A stretch of 64,000 bases of DNA, taken from positions 248,001-312,000 of the forward strand of contig NZ_JANLGQ010000005.1 in the NCBI RefSeq assembly GCF_026157065.1. The letters run 5' to 3'. The notes beneath the pieces were generated by a model. It was not told the origin of the DNA and ran no database searches. It worked only from the letters and a program-made list of their open reading frames with translations. Each line of letters opens with the position of its first letter. Positions within the stretch are counted from its first letter, which is position 1. The translations under genes and the position numbers were made by a program. This document shows positions 32,963 to 42,138 of the stretch, piece after piece. The stretch is from Enterococcus sp. HY326 (GTDB lineage Bacteria > Bacillota > Bacilli > Lactobacillales > Enterococcaceae).

Positions 32963-34438
32963 TTATTTATAAATTAGTTGGGGATTGATAAAGGTTGTTG
33001 TGCCCATCTGACCTTGAGCAAATACCCCAAGCTGTACCCCAGTAAATGGTGAGTTGGCCACCTCATTGGAAAAGTGACGGGTCGCAATTTGATCGGTAAA
33101 TATCAGATTATGACCAGCGTTAAACACTTCTATAGTATAAAAAAATTCAGCGGCTGTCAGTCGGATGATCAGCTCTTCATTTCCATTAAGGGAAAGCGAC
33201 GTAGCTTGTTGAAGCTGCAAATCGAAAACTTTTTTTTCGCAAAAAAGTTGATAGCCCGCTGAACTTTTTTTAATCCCAGCTCGATACAAATGGTCATCAT
33301 CCTTATAAACAGCGATGCCAAATGCTCCTTCTGCTAATTCAAGAAGATTCAAAGAAACGTCAAATTCGGAGGAAACATCTTCCTGTGAAACAGATACGAA
33401 ACTGATTGCTTGAGTTTGTGTTTCACCAAGATGATTAGGATAATTCGTTAAAGTTAGATTTTCATCAAATCGATAGCTGATAGGAAACCGCACTGTTTGA
33501 AGTTTATCAGCGGTAAAGGCATTCGCTACTGATTGTGTTAATTCAGCAGTTAATTTTTCCGTCGCAACGATTTCTGTAGCATGGCCATCTTGATTGACAA
33601 TCGGCCAGCCATCTTGCCAATCTACTGGCAGTAAAATTGTCTCTCTACCTAATAAGGTGAAATGTTTGCGGGGGCGAGTCGCCAAGGCCACTAGCCACCA
33701 ATTACTAAATTTGTCGCAGAAGAAATCTGCATGGCCGACCGCTTGTAAGGATGATTTTATATCCCGATTTGACAAAACGGGATTTCCAGCAAAGCCCTCA
33801 TAAGGTCCGTCTATCGTTTTACTGCGCTGAATTGTTACCATATGGCCTTCTCGTGTGCCACCTTCAGCTAGAACTAGATAATACCACTCATCTTTAAAAA
33901 AGATATGAGGGGCTTCAACATCACGACCGCCACAGCCGCGACTAATTTCTTTCACCTCCGATAATGCATCACCTGTGAAGGGATTAATCTCCAGCTGCAT
34001 GATTTGATTTTGGCCAGTTGCATTGAAAACGGAAAGCTGATAAAAACATTTTTCGTTTATAAAAGTCAAAGATGGGTCAATTCCTTTTGGGACATCCAGC
34101 CAAATAGGCTTTGACCAGCCATCTTCGGGATTCTCTGTATGGCAGATAAAATTTCCTTGGCTAATGTTGGTACAAACCAGAAAGTAAGTGCCATCATGAT
34201 AACGAATCGTTGGTGCAAACAGGCCCATGGAATTTTTTATGCCAGAAAAATCTAACCAAGTTTCATCGGTGATGGCATAGTGATTCAACTTCCAATTTAC
34301 TAAATCCTGACTTTTAAAAATCGGCAGGCAGGGAAAATATTCAAAGCTAGAACAAACCAAATAATAATTTGTTCCGTCAAAACAGATACTTGGATCAGGG
34401 TGGAACCCTTTGATAATCGGATTTTGATAAATCATCAT
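32963..34438 (-). CDS. Glycoside hydrolase family 43
   Basis: This 491-residue cytoplasmic GH43 enzyme has the base motif IIKGFHPDPSIC, strand SSFEYFPCLPIFKSQDLVNW, and region GRDVEAPHIFFKDEWYYLVL with the general acid. A C-terminal beta-sandwich spans about residues 310-491. It is related to the GH43 at 10412-12034 but clearly diverged. It probably has beta-xylosidase or arabinofuranosidase activity. AGAGGAAT precedes twin ATGs. It sits 31 bp after the second IIC gene, so uptake and cleavage are co-expressed. Confidence 0.92.
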   Translation of the reverse strand: MMIYQNPIIKGFHPDPSICFDGTNYYLVCSSFEYFPCLPIFKSQDLVNWKLNHYAITDETWLDFSGIKNSMGLFAPTIRYHDGTYFLVCTNISQGNFICHTENPEDGWSKPIWLDVPKGIDPSLTFINEKCFYQLSVFNATGQNQIMQLEINPFTGDALSEVKEISRGCGGRDVEAPHIFFKDEWYYLVLAEGGTREGHMVTIQRSKTIDGPYEGFAGNPVLSNRDIKSSLQAVGHADFFCDKFSNWWLVALATRPRKHFTLLGRETILLPVDWQDGWPIVNQDGHATEIVATEKLTAELTQSVANAFTADKLQTVRFPISYRFDENLTLTNYPNHLGETQTQAISFVSVSQEDVSSEFDVSLNLLELAEGAFGIAVYKDDDHLYRAGIKKSSAGYQLFCEKKVFDLQLQQATSLSLNGNEELIIRLTAAEFFYTIEVFNAGHNLIFTDQIATRHFSNEVANSPFTGVQLGVFAQGQMGTTTFINPQLIYK

Positions 34439-34469
34439 ATTCCTCTTTTCTAACAGTTAATAGCACTCT

Positions 34470-35756
34470 TTAAGCATTTTTTTGTTGCTCGAGCGCTGCT
34501 TGCTCCAGTGCATAAGCTTCTTTATCCGCCATCTTAAACCAAGGATACCACAATAGCGGGGATAAAATTAATTGGATAAAGAGCTGTAATAAGATGATGG
34601 AGATTTTTCCTTGGACAGCGGCGTGGAATCCCAAAGGTAATCCAAAAATTGCTGTAACGCCGGTAAATCGAGCTATTAAACCAATTTTGGTTAGAGCAAA
34701 CGCGAGAATCAAGGCAATTGTATTATTCGTGATGAAAGGCACGGCAAGCTTAAAGTTTAAAACCAAGGGAGTTCCGAAAATCACAGGCTCAGTTATACCG
34801 AATAAAGCGGGAATGATCGCCACCTTACCAGTTTCACGGTACTGTTTACTTTTTGCCCGAAGCATCAATAAGACTAGGCCAAGTCCGGTACCGCCCCAAG
34901 TAATAATCATAAAGAAGGCGTAACCTGTGATGTTCGGCGGTGTTTGACCAGCTGCTACAGCATTTAAGTTTTCCACGTCCATCGCCATCCATAAAGCTTG
35001 TACAATCGGCATGACAACATTGGTACCATGGATACCAAAAAACCAAAGGATTTGTTGGATTAATGAAATTAAAATTACTGCACCCATTGAACCTCCAATC
35101 CCCTGTAGCGGTTGTTGGATAATACTATAAACGAATTGGTGCATATTGTTGAAACTAGTAGCTCCAAAAATGACATCGACTGCAATAAAAAGTAGACTTA
35201 TGACCACTGTTGGTACTAAAGATTCAAAAACTTTGGTTACCATCGGTGGCACACCAGCAGGCATTTTAATTGTAATCCCTCGGTCAATTAGAAAAATATA
35301 AATTCTAGCACTGATTAAACCCACAATCATTGCCGAGAAGACACCTTGAGCGCTCAACCAAGTTGTCGGAATAGCCGAAACTTCATCAATGGTCTGGTCT
35401 AGCGGTGTGATAATTAAAAAACTTAACAAAGCAATAATACCAGCAGAAATACCATCTTCTTTAGGACGCAGATTTTTAACCAGATGATAGGCCATCAAGA
35501 TTACAACATATAATGCCATAGAGCCAATGGTAATTTGATTTAGTTTGCTGAATACGTCGCTATAATTAGTTAGAAAAGATAAAGCACTTAAATTATTTGG
35601 CAAAACTAATAATAAAACAGCAACGGAACCAATTAGGATTGGTCCTAGTGTCCCCATCATAGCTCCAGATACCGATTTCAGATAGGGATTGTTTCCAAGT
35701 TTGTCAAAGAAGGGACTTAATTTGTCAAAAATGCCAGTGATTTTCTCTTTCATCAT
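34470..35756 (-). CDS. PTS cellobiose/lactose-family IIC (second)
   Basis: The 428-residue IIC is a close paralogue of the protein at 30612-31895, sharing long blocks such as MKMPAGVPPMVTKVFE-like and WFFGIHGTNVVMPIV regions. The start at 35756 has GGAGG 5 bp upstream; a longer frame upstream is not supported. IIA and IIB are again missing locally. It is the first gene of a leftward operon with GH43 and possibly the AraC gene, and is divergent from another AraC regulator. A cre-like site lies 24 bp before the ATG. Confidence 0.92.
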   Translation of the reverse strand: MMKEKITGIFDKLSPFFDKLGNNPYLKSVSGAMMGTLGPILIGSVAVLLLVLPNNLSALSFLTNYSDVFSKLNQITIGSMALYVVILMAYHLVKNLRPKEDGISAGIIALLSFLIITPLDQTIDEVSAIPTTWLSAQGVFSAMIVGLISARIYIFLIDRGITIKMPAGVPPMVTKVFESLVPTVVISLLFIAVDVIFGATSFNNMHQFVYSIIQQPLQGIGGSMGAVILISLIQQILWFFGIHGTNVVMPIVQALWMAMDVENLNAVAAGQTPPNITGYAFFMIITWGGTGLGLVLLMLRAKSKQYRETGKVAIIPALFGITEPVIFGTPLVLNFKLAVPFITNNTIALILAFALTKIGLIARFTGVTAIFGLPLGFHAAVQGKISIILLQLFIQLILSPLLWYPWFKMADKEAYALEQAALEQQKNA

Positions 35757-35779
35757 TATTACCTCCAAAATTTCTCGAT

Positions 35780-35795
35780 TTGATAGCGCCTTCAA
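35780..35795 (-). promoter_or_regulatory. cre-like site upstream of second IIC
   Basis: On the minus strand TTGAAGGCGCTATCA matches the cre consensus with a single mismatch. It lies in the leader of the IIC-GH43 operon. Confidence 0.5.
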
Positions 35796-35854
35796 ATTTG
35801 ATGTAAAGCAACTATAACAGAAGTAATTTTCTTTGCTAATATCAATAAGTATAC

Positions 35855-35906
35855 ATTTTGTTGACAAAATCACAGGTTTGACGAATTATTTTATGTTTGT
35901 TAGATT
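35855..35906 (+). promoter_or_regulatory. AraC promoter and ATTTTGT palindrome
   Basis: A perfect palindrome ATTTTGT-TG-ACAAAAT (35855-35870) lies between divergent genes. TTGACG (35878-35883) and TAGATT (35901-35906), 17 bp apart, give a candidate rightward promoter for the AraC gene. Confidence 0.5.
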
Positions 35907-35929
35907 ATGGAATGAAGAGGTGTAAAATT

Positions 35930-36922
35930 ATGAAGCAAAAAGAGCTTTACGAACAGTTATTAGGCTTGTCAGAGCATGAGCGAGGATATCGTAGTGGTGA
36001 TTATGCTTTTGATTTTTCAAAAAATAAAACTATTGAGATAAAAAATCAATCTATCATATTAATGGAGTTACCAAAATCACAGGAGGAATTTCGCAAGCTA
36101 CCTTTTTTTATCAAGCAGCATTCCCGGTTTCAAACTTTTCCCCTACATTGTCACGACTGGATTGAATTTAATTATATGTTTGCAGGGAGTTGTCAGCAGA
36201 TTATTAATGACACTGCTCATCACCTTGCAACTGGACAAGTCATTCTCATGGACGCAAATACAGTTCATACTATCGAACCTTTGGGAGAAAAAGATGTCTT
36301 GATAAATTTGATTATTCCGAAAAATTATCTGACAGCTAATTTTTTTAATCGTTTTTCCGCTGATAGTGTGCTGGCTTCTTTTTTTATTGAAGCAATCACC
36401 AAAGGTATGAGCCATGACGATTATATCTTTTTCCCGGCGGAAAATAGTGAACGTCTCCAGTATTTCTTCAAGGAGCTGTTGTGCGAATGGTTTGAGCCTT
36501 CGATTGCTTATCAAGATATTTGTGAAAATCTTTTGAGTTTAATCATTTCTGAATTGGTGATTGTCTATCAAGAGAACTATTCAACTTTTTCAGATCAGCG
36601 GCGAAACAATCCGATTATCCCAATTTTAAGATATATTGAAACTCATTATGCTGATATCACATTGACTCAGTTGGCAAATTCATTTTCTTTAAACCCTAAC
36701 TATCTGTCAAATTTGCTAAAAAAACATACAGGACAATCCTATAAACAAATTGTGATTAATCAGCGAATTTTGGCGGCCCATCGAATATTATTATCTTCAA
36801 ATCGAAGTGTGGTTGATATTGCTCAGCAAGTTGGTTTTGAGAATATTCATTTCTTTTATCAGAAATTCAAAGAGATTTATCACATGACTCCGGGAGAGGT
36901 AAGAAATATTTTGAAGAGCTAA
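35930..36922 (+). CDS. AraC family regulator
   Basis: The 330-residue AraC-type protein has an N-terminal cupin domain (FPLHCHDWIEFNYMFAGSCQ, ATGQVILMDANTVHTIEPLG) and a C-terminal HTH pair (LTQLANSFSLNPNYLSNLLK, then VVDIAQQVGFENIHFFYQKF). The ATG at 35930 follows AGAGGTG. It is divergent from the IIC-GH43 operon and is its probable activator. It differs from the other two sugar-linked AraC proteins, so each oligosaccharide locus has its own sensor. Confidence 0.9.
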   Translation: MKQKELYEQLLGLSEHERGYRSGDYAFDFSKNKTIEIKNQSIILMELPKSQEEFRKLPFFIKQHSRFQTFPLHCHDWIEFNYMFAGSCQQIINDTAHHLATGQVILMDANTVHTIEPLGEKDVLINLIIPKNYLTANFFNRFSADSVLASFFIEAITKGMSHDDYIFFPAENSERLQYFFKELLCEWFEPSIAYQDICENLLSLIISELVIVYQENYSTFSDQRRNNPIIPILRYIETHYADITLTQLANSFSLNPNYLSNLLKKHTGQSYKQIVINQRILAAHRILLSSNRSVVDIAQQVGFENIHFFYQKFKEIYHMTPGEVRNILKS

Positions 36923-36973
36923 TCTTTTTTAGTCAATGCAGACTATTTGAGTTTTTATCAATTTGATAATACA

Positions 36974-37030
36974 AAAACAGCTTTTCCCCGACTGGTCTAA
37001 AGTAACCACCAATCGGAGAAAAGCTGTTTT
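36974..37030. terminator. Bidirectional terminator
   Basis: Long arms AAAACAGCTTTTC...CCGA and TCGG...GAAAAGCTGTTTT (36974-36991 and 37013-37030) end in T-runs on both strands. It separates the convergent AraC and coiled-coil genes. Confidence 0.85.
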
Positions 37031-38637
37031 TATAATTTATAAAAGCCGTTAAGGAAATGGTAAAAGGCTCGGTAGCCATCGAGGAAGGCCAGGTTTCGCT
37101 TGGAAATACGACGGTAGCCGCCGCTTTCCAAACCGGCGGTGCCGGCATTTTCTTCGATGTCCGTCACTAGCGCTGGGATTGCGGCAATCCAAGAATCTAG
37201 CAGTTCAAAAGTTCCGCTATCCAATGTAGTGCATTGTTTTAAGTCAATGACATCCCAAAAATATTTACAGTAGCCGATTTTTGAAATGCCGTCTTTGAGA
37301 ATGCGGGAGCGAATCTTCTTTTTACTGCGATTATGAGTGTTTTTAGCAATCTCGAACTTATTTTTAAGATGCTTAATCTCTTTAACGCAGTCGATTTTTT
37401 CCTGATCTTCGGCCATTATCTGCGGGTCCCAAGCAAATCTTTCAGCTGGTGCAGCAGTTTGCATCATGGTGCCTTCAGTATCAATAATGTCGGCAAAATT
37501 AAATTCAGGAAGGTCAGCAGAGGTTTTCAGCTGATGATTTTCAACAGTCAACTCACGAATTTTTAATTCTAGCTGCGTGTTGACAGCTTCTAGTTTTTCT
37601 ACTTGCACCGTTAAATTATGTACCTGAATATCGAATTGGCGATTTTCTTTTTGCAACTGTTGATGCTTTAACTCCGTTTGATGCTGATGAATTTTCAGCT
37701 GCCGATTTTCAGCCTGTAAAGCCTCCTTGCGGATAATCAGCTGCTCTTGAGCGGTTGCGACCTGCTGGGATTTTTCCTGCAGCTGCATCTGGTCAGCTTT
37801 TAAAAGTGCTAGCTCGGCCAACAGTTCTTGCTTTTCATTTCTTAGAGCAGAAGTCTCAGCGCTAGCCAATTCTGCTTGCTCCTTTGAAAGGGACGCCAAG
37901 TTCTCCTTTGCGTCGGGTCTTTTTCCGTGAAGAGACCGCTCCTTTTCAGACAGCGCCACTTCTAATAAAGTTAGCTGCTGGTCCTTGGTCTGCAACCGTC
38001 TTTTTTCTTCTTCTAATTGAGCCGTCATTAACTGCAATTGTTGCAACTCTTTGTCAACAGCCGAGTTTCCGCTTAATGAAGAGTTACCTGTTGCCAGCAT
38101 TTCTTGACTGGCATCTTTTAGTTGAAGATTTTCCTGCGTTAAGGTAATTTTTTGTTTGTTTAACTCATCTAACTCTGTATCCAGCAGCGCTTTATCAAAA
38201 ATCAGCTGCCGATTTTCGCTGTCTAATATTTTTTTATCTGTGTGTAGCTGTTGTTTTTCCTGCTGCAGTTTTTGATTTAGGCTGTTGGCTTTTTTGACAG
38301 ACTTTTGCTGTTTTTGTAACATTTTTTTTGCATGGCTGTAAAAAAGCTGATAGAAAAATTCATACATCTGCGGCTTGAATTCCCCTAAATTCAGCGTAGG
38401 ATCATCCTCTAGATAAATGAATAAAGAAAAGTTGTCGCCTTCCTTTAGCTTCCATCGGTACAAACGCAACTGACCATCAGCTTGATTCAACACTTTAATT
38501 AATCGTTGAACATCCTTTTGCGTGACTTCCTGTAAAATAGTTTCGGAGGATGAAACGGTAATTTTCCGTAAAACTAGATTATCAGAACGCTTGCGGGGAT
38601 GATAAATTTTTACTGTAAATAAATTCCCAATAACCAT
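37030..38637 (-). CDS. Two-domain coiled-coil protein, 535 aa
   Basis: I do not recognise the family. Residues 1-110 form a compact domain with beta-strand and helix pattern (LFTVKIYHPRKRSDNLVLRK, RLYRWKLKEGDN). About 112-405 is a long heptad-rich coiled coil full of Gln, Leu, Glu and Lys. Residues 418-535 are a helical domain with ISKIGYCKYFWDVIDLK and the terminal FYKL. Both end domains match the 1028-residue neighbour. There is no signal peptide, membrane helix, LPXTG or Walker motif, so it is cytosolic and not an SMC ATPase. The start at 38637 has GAGGG upstream and aligns with the paralogue's start; an upstream extension does not. A structural or scaffold role is plausible. Confidence 0.8.
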   Translation of the reverse strand: MVIGNLFTVKIYHPRKRSDNLVLRKITVSSSETILQEVTQKDVQRLIKVLNQADGQLRLYRWKLKEGDNFSLFIYLEDDPTLNLGEFKPQMYEFFYQLFYSHAKKMLQKQQKSVKKANSLNQKLQQEKQQLHTDKKILDSENRQLIFDKALLDTELDELNKQKITLTQENLQLKDASQEMLATGNSSLSGNSAVDKELQQLQLMTAQLEEEKRRLQTKDQQLTLLEVALSEKERSLHGKRPDAKENLASLSKEQAELASAETSALRNEKQELLAELALLKADQMQLQEKSQQVATAQEQLIIRKEALQAENRQLKIHQHQTELKHQQLQKENRQFDIQVHNLTVQVEKLEAVNTQLELKIRELTVENHQLKTSADLPEFNFADIIDTEGTMMQTAAPAERFAWDPQIMAEDQEKIDCVKEIKHLKNKFEIAKNTHNRSKKKIRSRILKDGISKIGYCKYFWDVIDLKQCTTLDSGTFELLDSWIAAIPALVTDIEENAGTAGLESGGYRRISKRNLAFLDGYRAFYHFLNGFYKL

Positions 38638-39051
38638 AAGCTTTCCCTCTAACGTTAAAAATTCGAAAATGATATCGCTTAGCCTCAATTTAATGGTACA
38701 TGATTGGTCGTTAAATAACAAGTTAATTTTATATTTTGATAAATGACTACTCAAATTTAATAAATTACTGATAAAAATAATAATTTTGCTGATTGATTTA
38801 GAAAATTTTTCTCAAGAAATTAGTTCAGCAGATTTAATGCTTTCCCAACGGATTAGGTATGAACAATTTTTTTTTAAAAAAGTGTCTATAGTTGTGATTC
38901 AAAAAGTTATCTTTATTAAAACAAAAAATAAGCATTGTTCGGTTTTGGATTTTATAAATAACATTATTAGTCCCGAGGGATTTTTTGATTTGGTTGAAAG
39001 AAGCAGCGCACCTGAATTTAACAGAAAAATTCAGGTGCGCTGAGGACTTGC
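38638..39051. other. Gap between the two coiled-coil genes
   Basis: A 15-bp perfect stem (39005-39019 and 39027-39041, loop AACAGAA) lies 11 bp past the stop of the 1028-residue gene and probably terminates or stabilises its transcript, although the T-run is weak. The remainder is AT-rich leader for the 535-residue gene. The gap suggests separate transcripts. Confidence 0.6.
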
Positions 39052-42000
39052 TTATAATTTATAAAAGGTACCTAAAAAGTCATATAAGGCAGTATATGCT
39101 TCAATATAAGCGGCGTTTTGGCTGGATATCTTGAAGGTGCCTCTAGTTTCTGCGTGCTTGTAATTGGTTTCAATCTCAATTTGCTCCACAAAATTTGGGA
39201 TATTACTAATCCAAGAATTAAATAAAATATAAGTAAGGTTGTCTAGGTCGCAGATATTTTTTAAATCGACCACTTCCCAATAATATTTACAATATTCAAC
39301 TTTGGACATATCGCTTTTTAAGAATTGCGCCTTGACTCTTTTCTTGGTTCGTAGCTTAACACCTTGAGCCCGTTTGAATTTTTGCTTCAGCTCTTCAATA
39401 TCCTGAGTTGTTTCTAAGCGGGACTGTCTGCTGGCAGGCTCAGTCGATTCCACAATTTCATCCTGTTGAATGATTTCTTTGTTGGCCAGTTGTAGCAAAC
39501 GCGACTCAAGATCTTGATTGGTCGCTTCTAATTCTTGGACTTTTTCCTTCAAGCTGGCTGTGCGATCAGCTTTATACAAGCGAACATATTTATCATTGAG
39601 CTCTTCGAATTTCAAAACTAGCTGCTGATTTTTTGAAGCTAATAATGAGCGTTCGTCTTCCAGCTGCTGTCTTTCCAAATCCCAAAACTCTCTTTCCTCC
39701 GCTAATTTAGTATTTTCACTAAGGAGCTCGCTAGGATCAGTCTGTAGCCGCTGATTTTCTTTTTCCAAATAGCGGCTTTCTTCGATAAGGCGTTGATTTT
39801 TTGCTTCAATAGCTTCCTTCTCTTGTGCTAATTGCAGACTCTTTTCTTCCAATAATTCTTTTTCAGCCTGCAATTGTTGGACGATGGTATCAAAATCATC
39901 CTTTTGTCCTAAGAGCTGCTGATTTCTGGTAGTTAGCTCCTGTAATTTTTGTTGAGCTTCCTGCTGATCTGCTGCAGGCGGCGGTGTCATTTCTAGACGT
40001 GCGGATTCATTTGCCAACAATTCTTTTTCATCGGTTAATTGTTGATTAGCGGCTGCTAATTGCTGTTTCTCGTCGGCCAATTGTTGATTGGCGTTCTGTA
40101 ATTGCTGCACTTCATTTTTTAATTCTTCAACTTCAGGATCAGCTGTCCTTGGACCTGTCACCGGCAAGAGAGCGGCAACGGAAAACTCTTCATTTTCTGC
40201 TTGCAACTGTTGATTAGTGGCTGCCAATTGGTTTTGGGTTAGCTGAAGCTGTAGATAATTTTCCTGCAATTGTTGATAATCAGCCTCAAGCTGATTAAGT
40301 TTTTGTTGCTCTGCAAGTAATTGGGTCGCTTGCATTTGCCAATGTTCTTTTTCTTGAGTAAGTTGTTCCACAGAGGACTGTTGCTGTTCTGTTTCTGTCG
40401 CCAAAGCTTGGTTGGCAGTCTGCAGGGCTTCTTTGTCAGCTTCTAATTGTCGGCTGGCTGATTGTAAGGCTTCTTTTTCAACGGCAATTTGTTGAGCTGC
40501 CGCTTGTAAGGTTTCTTTGTCAGCGTTTAATTGTTGGCGCGTTGACTGTAACATTTCTTTTTCTGTCGTGAATTGTTGATTTTCCCTTAGCAAGGCGTCT
40601 CTTTCAGTAGCTAGCTGCTGATTAGCATTGTTGAGGGTTTCTTTTTCTGTCGCTAAAGCTTGATTGGCAGTTTGCAGAGTTTCTCTTTCTGCGATTAATT
40701 GCTGGTTCATTAGCTTCAATGAATCGTGTTCGGCTTTTATTTGCTGCGCTTCAATGCTGTTAGGACCGGCTTCGCTTTGCAGCCGTTGATTTTCCTGCTG
40801 CAGCATTTCCTTTTCATAGCCCAGCTGCTGATTTTTAGTTTCAAGAATTTCTTTTTCAATTTCAAACTGTTCAGTTTTGGAAGCAAAACGTTCGACTTCG
40901 CCTTCCAGCTGACTGTAATTGCGGGTCAACTGATCTTTTTCTGTCGTCAGTAGCTTCAGTTTTTCTAGCAATGGCTGACTTTCATTCTTCAAGTGGAGAA
41001 TTTGCTCAGCCAAGTGACTTTTTTCTTGAGCCAGCTGCGTTTTTTCTGCCTGTAAAAGATTACTTGTTTCAATCAGTTGTGCTTTTTCAGTTTGCAGTTG
41101 CTGAACTTGGCTTTCAAAAGTTTGACTAGTCTCTCCTGCTTGCTGAAGCTCAAGCGTGATTTCTTCCTTTTCAGCTTGTAGCTGTTGAACGTCATTTGTT
41201 AATGTTTGCTCAGTGTTGTTCAGCTGTTGAATAGTCGCAGTGAGCTGCTGTTTTTCAAGCTGGAGATTTTCTCTCTCCTGTGTTAATTGTTGAATTTTGT
41301 TGGTTAAAACTTTTTCGGAGTTATCCAGCTGTAGGTTAGTCGCTGTCAGCTGTTGTTTCTCATGCTGGAGCTGTTCTTTTTCCTGCGATAGTTGCTGAAT
41401 TGTACCGGCTAAAACTTTTTCTGATTTGTTTAAGTCGTCATTAGCAGCGGCCAGTTGCTCTTTATCCTTTTGCAGCTGACTGATTTGCATGCTAAAAGCT
41501 TTTGTTTCAGTCTTGAGCAATTCATTTTTAGAAGCTAACAGTTCTTTTTCCCGAGCAAGTTTTTGGTTTTGTGTATCCAAGGCATCTTTCTCGGCCGTTA
41601 ATTGTTGTTTCACTTCATTTAACTGGCTGGTGTCAGCTGTCCCAGTTTGTAGGGGATTTAAAAGCTGCTGTTGGTTTTCTGCAGCGAGGCGTTCCTTTTC
41701 TAAGGCTAGCTGCTGATTTTTTGCATCCAGCAGTTTGCGGTCTTCCTCCAACAAATCGTTTTTGGTCGTCAGCAGACTCGTTTTCTTTTGCAGCTGAGCT
41801 AATTCTTCCTGTGTTTTTTGGAAAGCTTGTTGATACAGTTCATCAGAAAAATGGCGATAGACAAGGTACTTCAAATCAGGCGCATTCAAAGACGCACGTT
41901 CCCGTAAGAGAATCGTCAAAAAATACTCCTGCTGCTGATTAGATTCTAATTTCCAGCGATACAATTTAAAGTTATTGTAGGTTTGATTCAGCTCGTGAAC

Positions 42001-42138
42001 TAGATTCAGTAAATCTTCCTCTTCAATTTCAAGAAAAGCCGGGTCTGTTGACTCAATTTCGATTTTTCTGATAAATAAATTTTTCGGATTTTTCCGAGCT
42101 TGATGAACAGTTACGTGTAGAATACCTCGGTTAGGCAT
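39052..42138 (-). CDS. Two-domain giant coiled-coil protein, 1028 aa
   Basis: This is the longer paralogue of the 535-residue protein. Residues 1-110 (LHVTVHQARKNPKNLFIRKI, FKLYRWKLESNQQ) and 911-1028 (MSKVEYCKYYWEVVDLK, terminal FYKL) match the neighbour. By eye I count 49 identities over the 118 C-terminal positions with no gap. Between them is about 800 residues of continuous coiled coil with NQQLxxEKExL-type repeats, low in Cys and Pro. There is no export signal or ATPase motif. AAGAGGGAATCTAT precedes the ATG. A coil of this length could span over 100 nm if fully extended, which suggests a ruler, tether or filament. Function unknown. Confidence 0.8.
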   Translation of the reverse strand: MPNRGILHVTVHQARKNPKNLFIRKIEIESTDPAFLEIEEEDLLNLVHELNQTYNNFKLYRWKLESNQQQEYFLTILLRERASLNAPDLKYLVYRHFSDELYQQAFQKTQEELAQLQKKTSLLTTKNDLLEEDRKLLDAKNQQLALEKERLAAENQQQLLNPLQTGTADTSQLNEVKQQLTAEKDALDTQNQKLAREKELLASKNELLKTETKAFSMQISQLQKDKEQLAAANDDLNKSEKVLAGTIQQLSQEKEQLQHEKQQLTATNLQLDNSEKVLTNKIQQLTQERENLQLEKQQLTATIQQLNNTEQTLTNDVQQLQAEKEEITLELQQAGETSQTFESQVQQLQTEKAQLIETSNLLQAEKTQLAQEKSHLAEQILHLKNESQPLLEKLKLLTTEKDQLTRNYSQLEGEVERFASKTEQFEIEKEILETKNQQLGYEKEMLQQENQRLQSEAGPNSIEAQQIKAEHDSLKLMNQQLIAERETLQTANQALATEKETLNNANQQLATERDALLRENQQFTTEKEMLQSTRQQLNADKETLQAAAQQIAVEKEALQSASRQLEADKEALQTANQALATETEQQQSSVEQLTQEKEHWQMQATQLLAEQQKLNQLEADYQQLQENYLQLQLTQNQLAATNQQLQAENEEFSVAALLPVTGPRTADPEVEELKNEVQQLQNANQQLADEKQQLAAANQQLTDEKELLANESARLEMTPPPAADQQEAQQKLQELTTRNQQLLGQKDDFDTIVQQLQAEKELLEEKSLQLAQEKEAIEAKNQRLIEESRYLEKENQRLQTDPSELLSENTKLAEEREFWDLERQQLEDERSLLASKNQQLVLKFEELNDKYVRLYKADRTASLKEKVQELEATNQDLESRLLQLANKEIIQQDEIVESTEPASRQSRLETTQDIEELKQKFKRAQGVKLRTKKRVKAQFLKSDMSKVEYCKYYWEVVDLKNICDLDNLTYILFNSWISNIPNFVEQIEIETNYKHAETRGTFKISSQNAAYIEAYTALYDFLGTFYKL
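40378..40671 (-). repeat. Seven 42-bp (14-residue) coiled-coil repeats
   Basis: Seven consecutive 14-residue units of the type TANQALATEKETLN / NANQQLATERDALL / RENQQFTTEKEMLQ lie inside the 1028-residue gene. The first and last units are nearly identical (TANQALATE). The 42-bp period keeps two heptads per unit in frame and offers a route to length change by recombination. Confidence 0.75.

Noticed and set aside
38786-39043. Rightward 85-residue open frame between the coiled-coil genes
   Set aside because: It has no ribosome site and runs through both arms of the 15-bp hairpin.
40726-41942. Several rightward frames inside the 1028-residue gene
   Set aside because: They are antisense shadows created by the biased Gln/Glu/Leu codons of the coiled coil.
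37030-42138. SMC/Rad50-type chromosome protein or LPXTG surface protein
   Set aside because: No Walker A or B, no hinge, no signal peptide and no sorting signal in either coiled-coil protein.
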